Positions 63,144 to 64,000 of a DNA stretch of 64,000 nucleotides are shown in pieces. Position 1 is the stretch's first letter. The number at the start of each line of letters is the position of its first letter. A program made the translations under genes and the position numbers. The DNA comes from Adineta ricciae (lineage: Eukaryota; Rotifera; Eurotatoria; Adinetida; Adinetidae): assembly GCA_905250025.1 (NCBI GenBank), contig CAJNOJ010000260.1:34371-98370 (forward strand), in the 5' to 3' direction. Under the pieces are notes generated by a model. It made no database searches, was not told where the DNA came from, and saw only the letters and a list, made by a program, of their open reading frames with translations.

Positions 63144-64000
63144 ATGTCGATATTATATAATTCACAAAAATATACTACAAGTGTTGAAGAAAAGAAACTT
63201 CAAAGTATTTATGAAACATATGATCAATTCCAGAAGCTTCTCATTCTGTTCAATATTTGTGCACTTGCTATTTTCTCTGTCTTTGATGAGCTTGTTTATC
63301 TTCCGGCGTTACCGGAAACCATCAAAGATTTCAATACAACAGAAACAATGGGATTGCTAACGATCAGTATGTATTTGTTTGGATTAGCACTTTCCAGTCT
63401 GCTCTGGGGAGCATTATCAGACTACTACGGACGAAAACCAATAATGATATTTGCACTTGTTTGTCTCATTTTTTCTGGCCTTGGGTGTTATTTATCACCA
63501 AATATCTACGTGTTTATAATTTTTCGTGCGTTACAGGGATGTCTAGTATCTGCATCAGTAGTTGTAGCACAAGGAACCATAGCTGATGTATATGACCAAA
63601 ATCATCGTGGTGAAATTTATGGAATATTCTATGGATGCAGTTCTTTGTCAGGACTGACTGGGCCCGTGTTTGGTGGTGAAATATCTCAAAGATATGGTTG
63701 GAGATCTACGTTTATATTTACTACAATATTGGTGACAGTTCTGCTTATAATTTACGTGTTATCAGTACCAGAAACACACCAATACATGGTGACACGTAAA
63801 TATCTTGATGAAAAAGGTGTAAAATTACTCGAGTGTGATCAATCACAGGAACCAAAATTAATCAATCCATGTTTGCCATTATGTTATTTGAATCATTGTT
63901 CAATTTTACCCTATCTTCTACCGCTTGTTGCTGGAATGTTAGCATTTAAGTGCTGTAGTGTAATGCTAACAACCACGATGTCTTTACCGCCATATTCGCT
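63144..64000 (+). CDS. Major facilitator superfamily transporter, drug/proton antiporter type (3' end beyond window)
   Basis: An ATG at 63144 opens a frame that is still open at the end of the window (285 codons). After a short polar N-terminus come at least six hydrophobic helices. The loop between helices 2 and 3 has GALSDYYGRKPIM, the MFS motif A (G-x-x-x-D-x-x-G-R-[KR]). Helix 4 starts FRALQG, typical of the 12-helix DHA1/Bcr-CflA drug-transporter group. GLTGPVFGGEIS in helix 5 fits motif C (G-x-x-x-G-P-x-x-G-G). A hydrophilic central loop follows near 63790-63890. It probably exports small molecules by proton exchange; substrate unknown. No intron is needed up to the window end. Confidence 0.85.
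   Translation, partial: MSILYNSQKYTTSVEEKKLQSIYETYDQFQKLLILFNICALAIFSVFDELVYLPALPETIKDFNTTETMGLLTISMYLFGLALSSLLWGALSDYYGRKPIMIFALVCLIFSGLGCYLSPNIYVFIIFRALQGCLVSASVVVAQGTIADVYDQNHRGEIYGIFYGCSSLSGLTGPVFGGEISQRYGWRSTFIFTTILVTVLLIIYVLSVPETHQYMVTRKYLDEKGVKLLECDQSQEPKLINPCLPLCYLNHCSILPYLLPLVAGMLAFKCCSVMLTTTMSLPPYS

Noticed and set aside
1..64000. CRISPR array, prokaryotic operon, riboswitch, rRNA or viral genome
   Set aside because: No regularly spaced direct repeats, Shine-Dalgarno-linked gene runs or conserved RNA cores were seen; short introns and eukaryotic families show a nuclear animal genome.

Overview
The window looks like nuclear DNA of a bdelloid rotifer (Adineta/Rotaria type). This is inferred from the sequence. 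The signs are AT-rich spacers, very short GT-AG introns (mostly 46-67 bp), and gene families I associate with bdelloids: ADP-ribosyltransferase fused to leucine-rich or TPR repeats, F-box/LRR, NHL and FG-GAP proteins, an expanded rhodopsin-like GPCR family, and nearly identical gene blocks present as pairs. No search could be run, so the taxon and all family names rest on motifs read by eye.

Layout. 0.7-1.2 kb: a small two-exon gene. 1.3-4.7 kb: two tandem ART-LRR genes on the minus strand. 4.8-5.3 kb: a dispersed palindromic repeat. 5.85-11.8 kb: an intronless ankyrin/coiled-coil gene for 1989 residues. 12.2-12.9 kb: a dead F-box gene. 13.2-14.0 kb: a LicD/fukutin-like membrane enzyme. 14.8-16.5 kb: an intact F-box/LRR gene. 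17.1-32 kb: a patchwork of two versions of one block (UGT glycosyltransferase, an unknown 201-residue protein, an arrestin-like protein), with fragments joined by single N bases. Between the versions lie decayed NHL and FG-GAP genes, a pogo-like element and the 3' end of a neuronal calcium sensor gene. 32.7-35.5 kb: an internally duplicated membrane protein. 36-38.5 kb: fragments. 38.7-48.7 kb: a tandem [GPCR - large propeller/Cys-rich receptor] pair. 48.9 kb: tRNA-Asn(GTT). 49.4-51.1 kb: a decayed ART-TPR gene. 52.2-54.0 kb: an unknown gene. 54-55.8 kb: foldback elements and a MORN fragment. 56.1-57.4 kb: a SET methyltransferase gene. 57.5-58.4 kb: an unknown gene. 58.6-60.9 kb: an asparagine synthetase with a mitochondrial-like presequence. 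61.3-62.1 kb: a secreted Cys-rich protein. 63.1 kb to the end: an MFS transporter.

There is no operon or single pathway. Two themes stand out. First, several families could act in sensing or stress/immune signalling (ART-LRR, ART-TPR, ankyrin giant, F-box, orphan receptors), which is inference. Second, there is visible gene turnover: at least six genes are broken by stops or frameshifts and lie beside short inverted-repeat elements. Five single N bases (17828, 27550, 29104, 32682, 43975) interrupt the sequence; four are scaffold joins visible from duplicated or overlapping flanks, and the fifth truncates a gene. The 1073-codon reading frame across 43975 is a chimera. Many genes become whole only after splicing; splice sites below were chosen by GT-AG ends, phase and family continuity.
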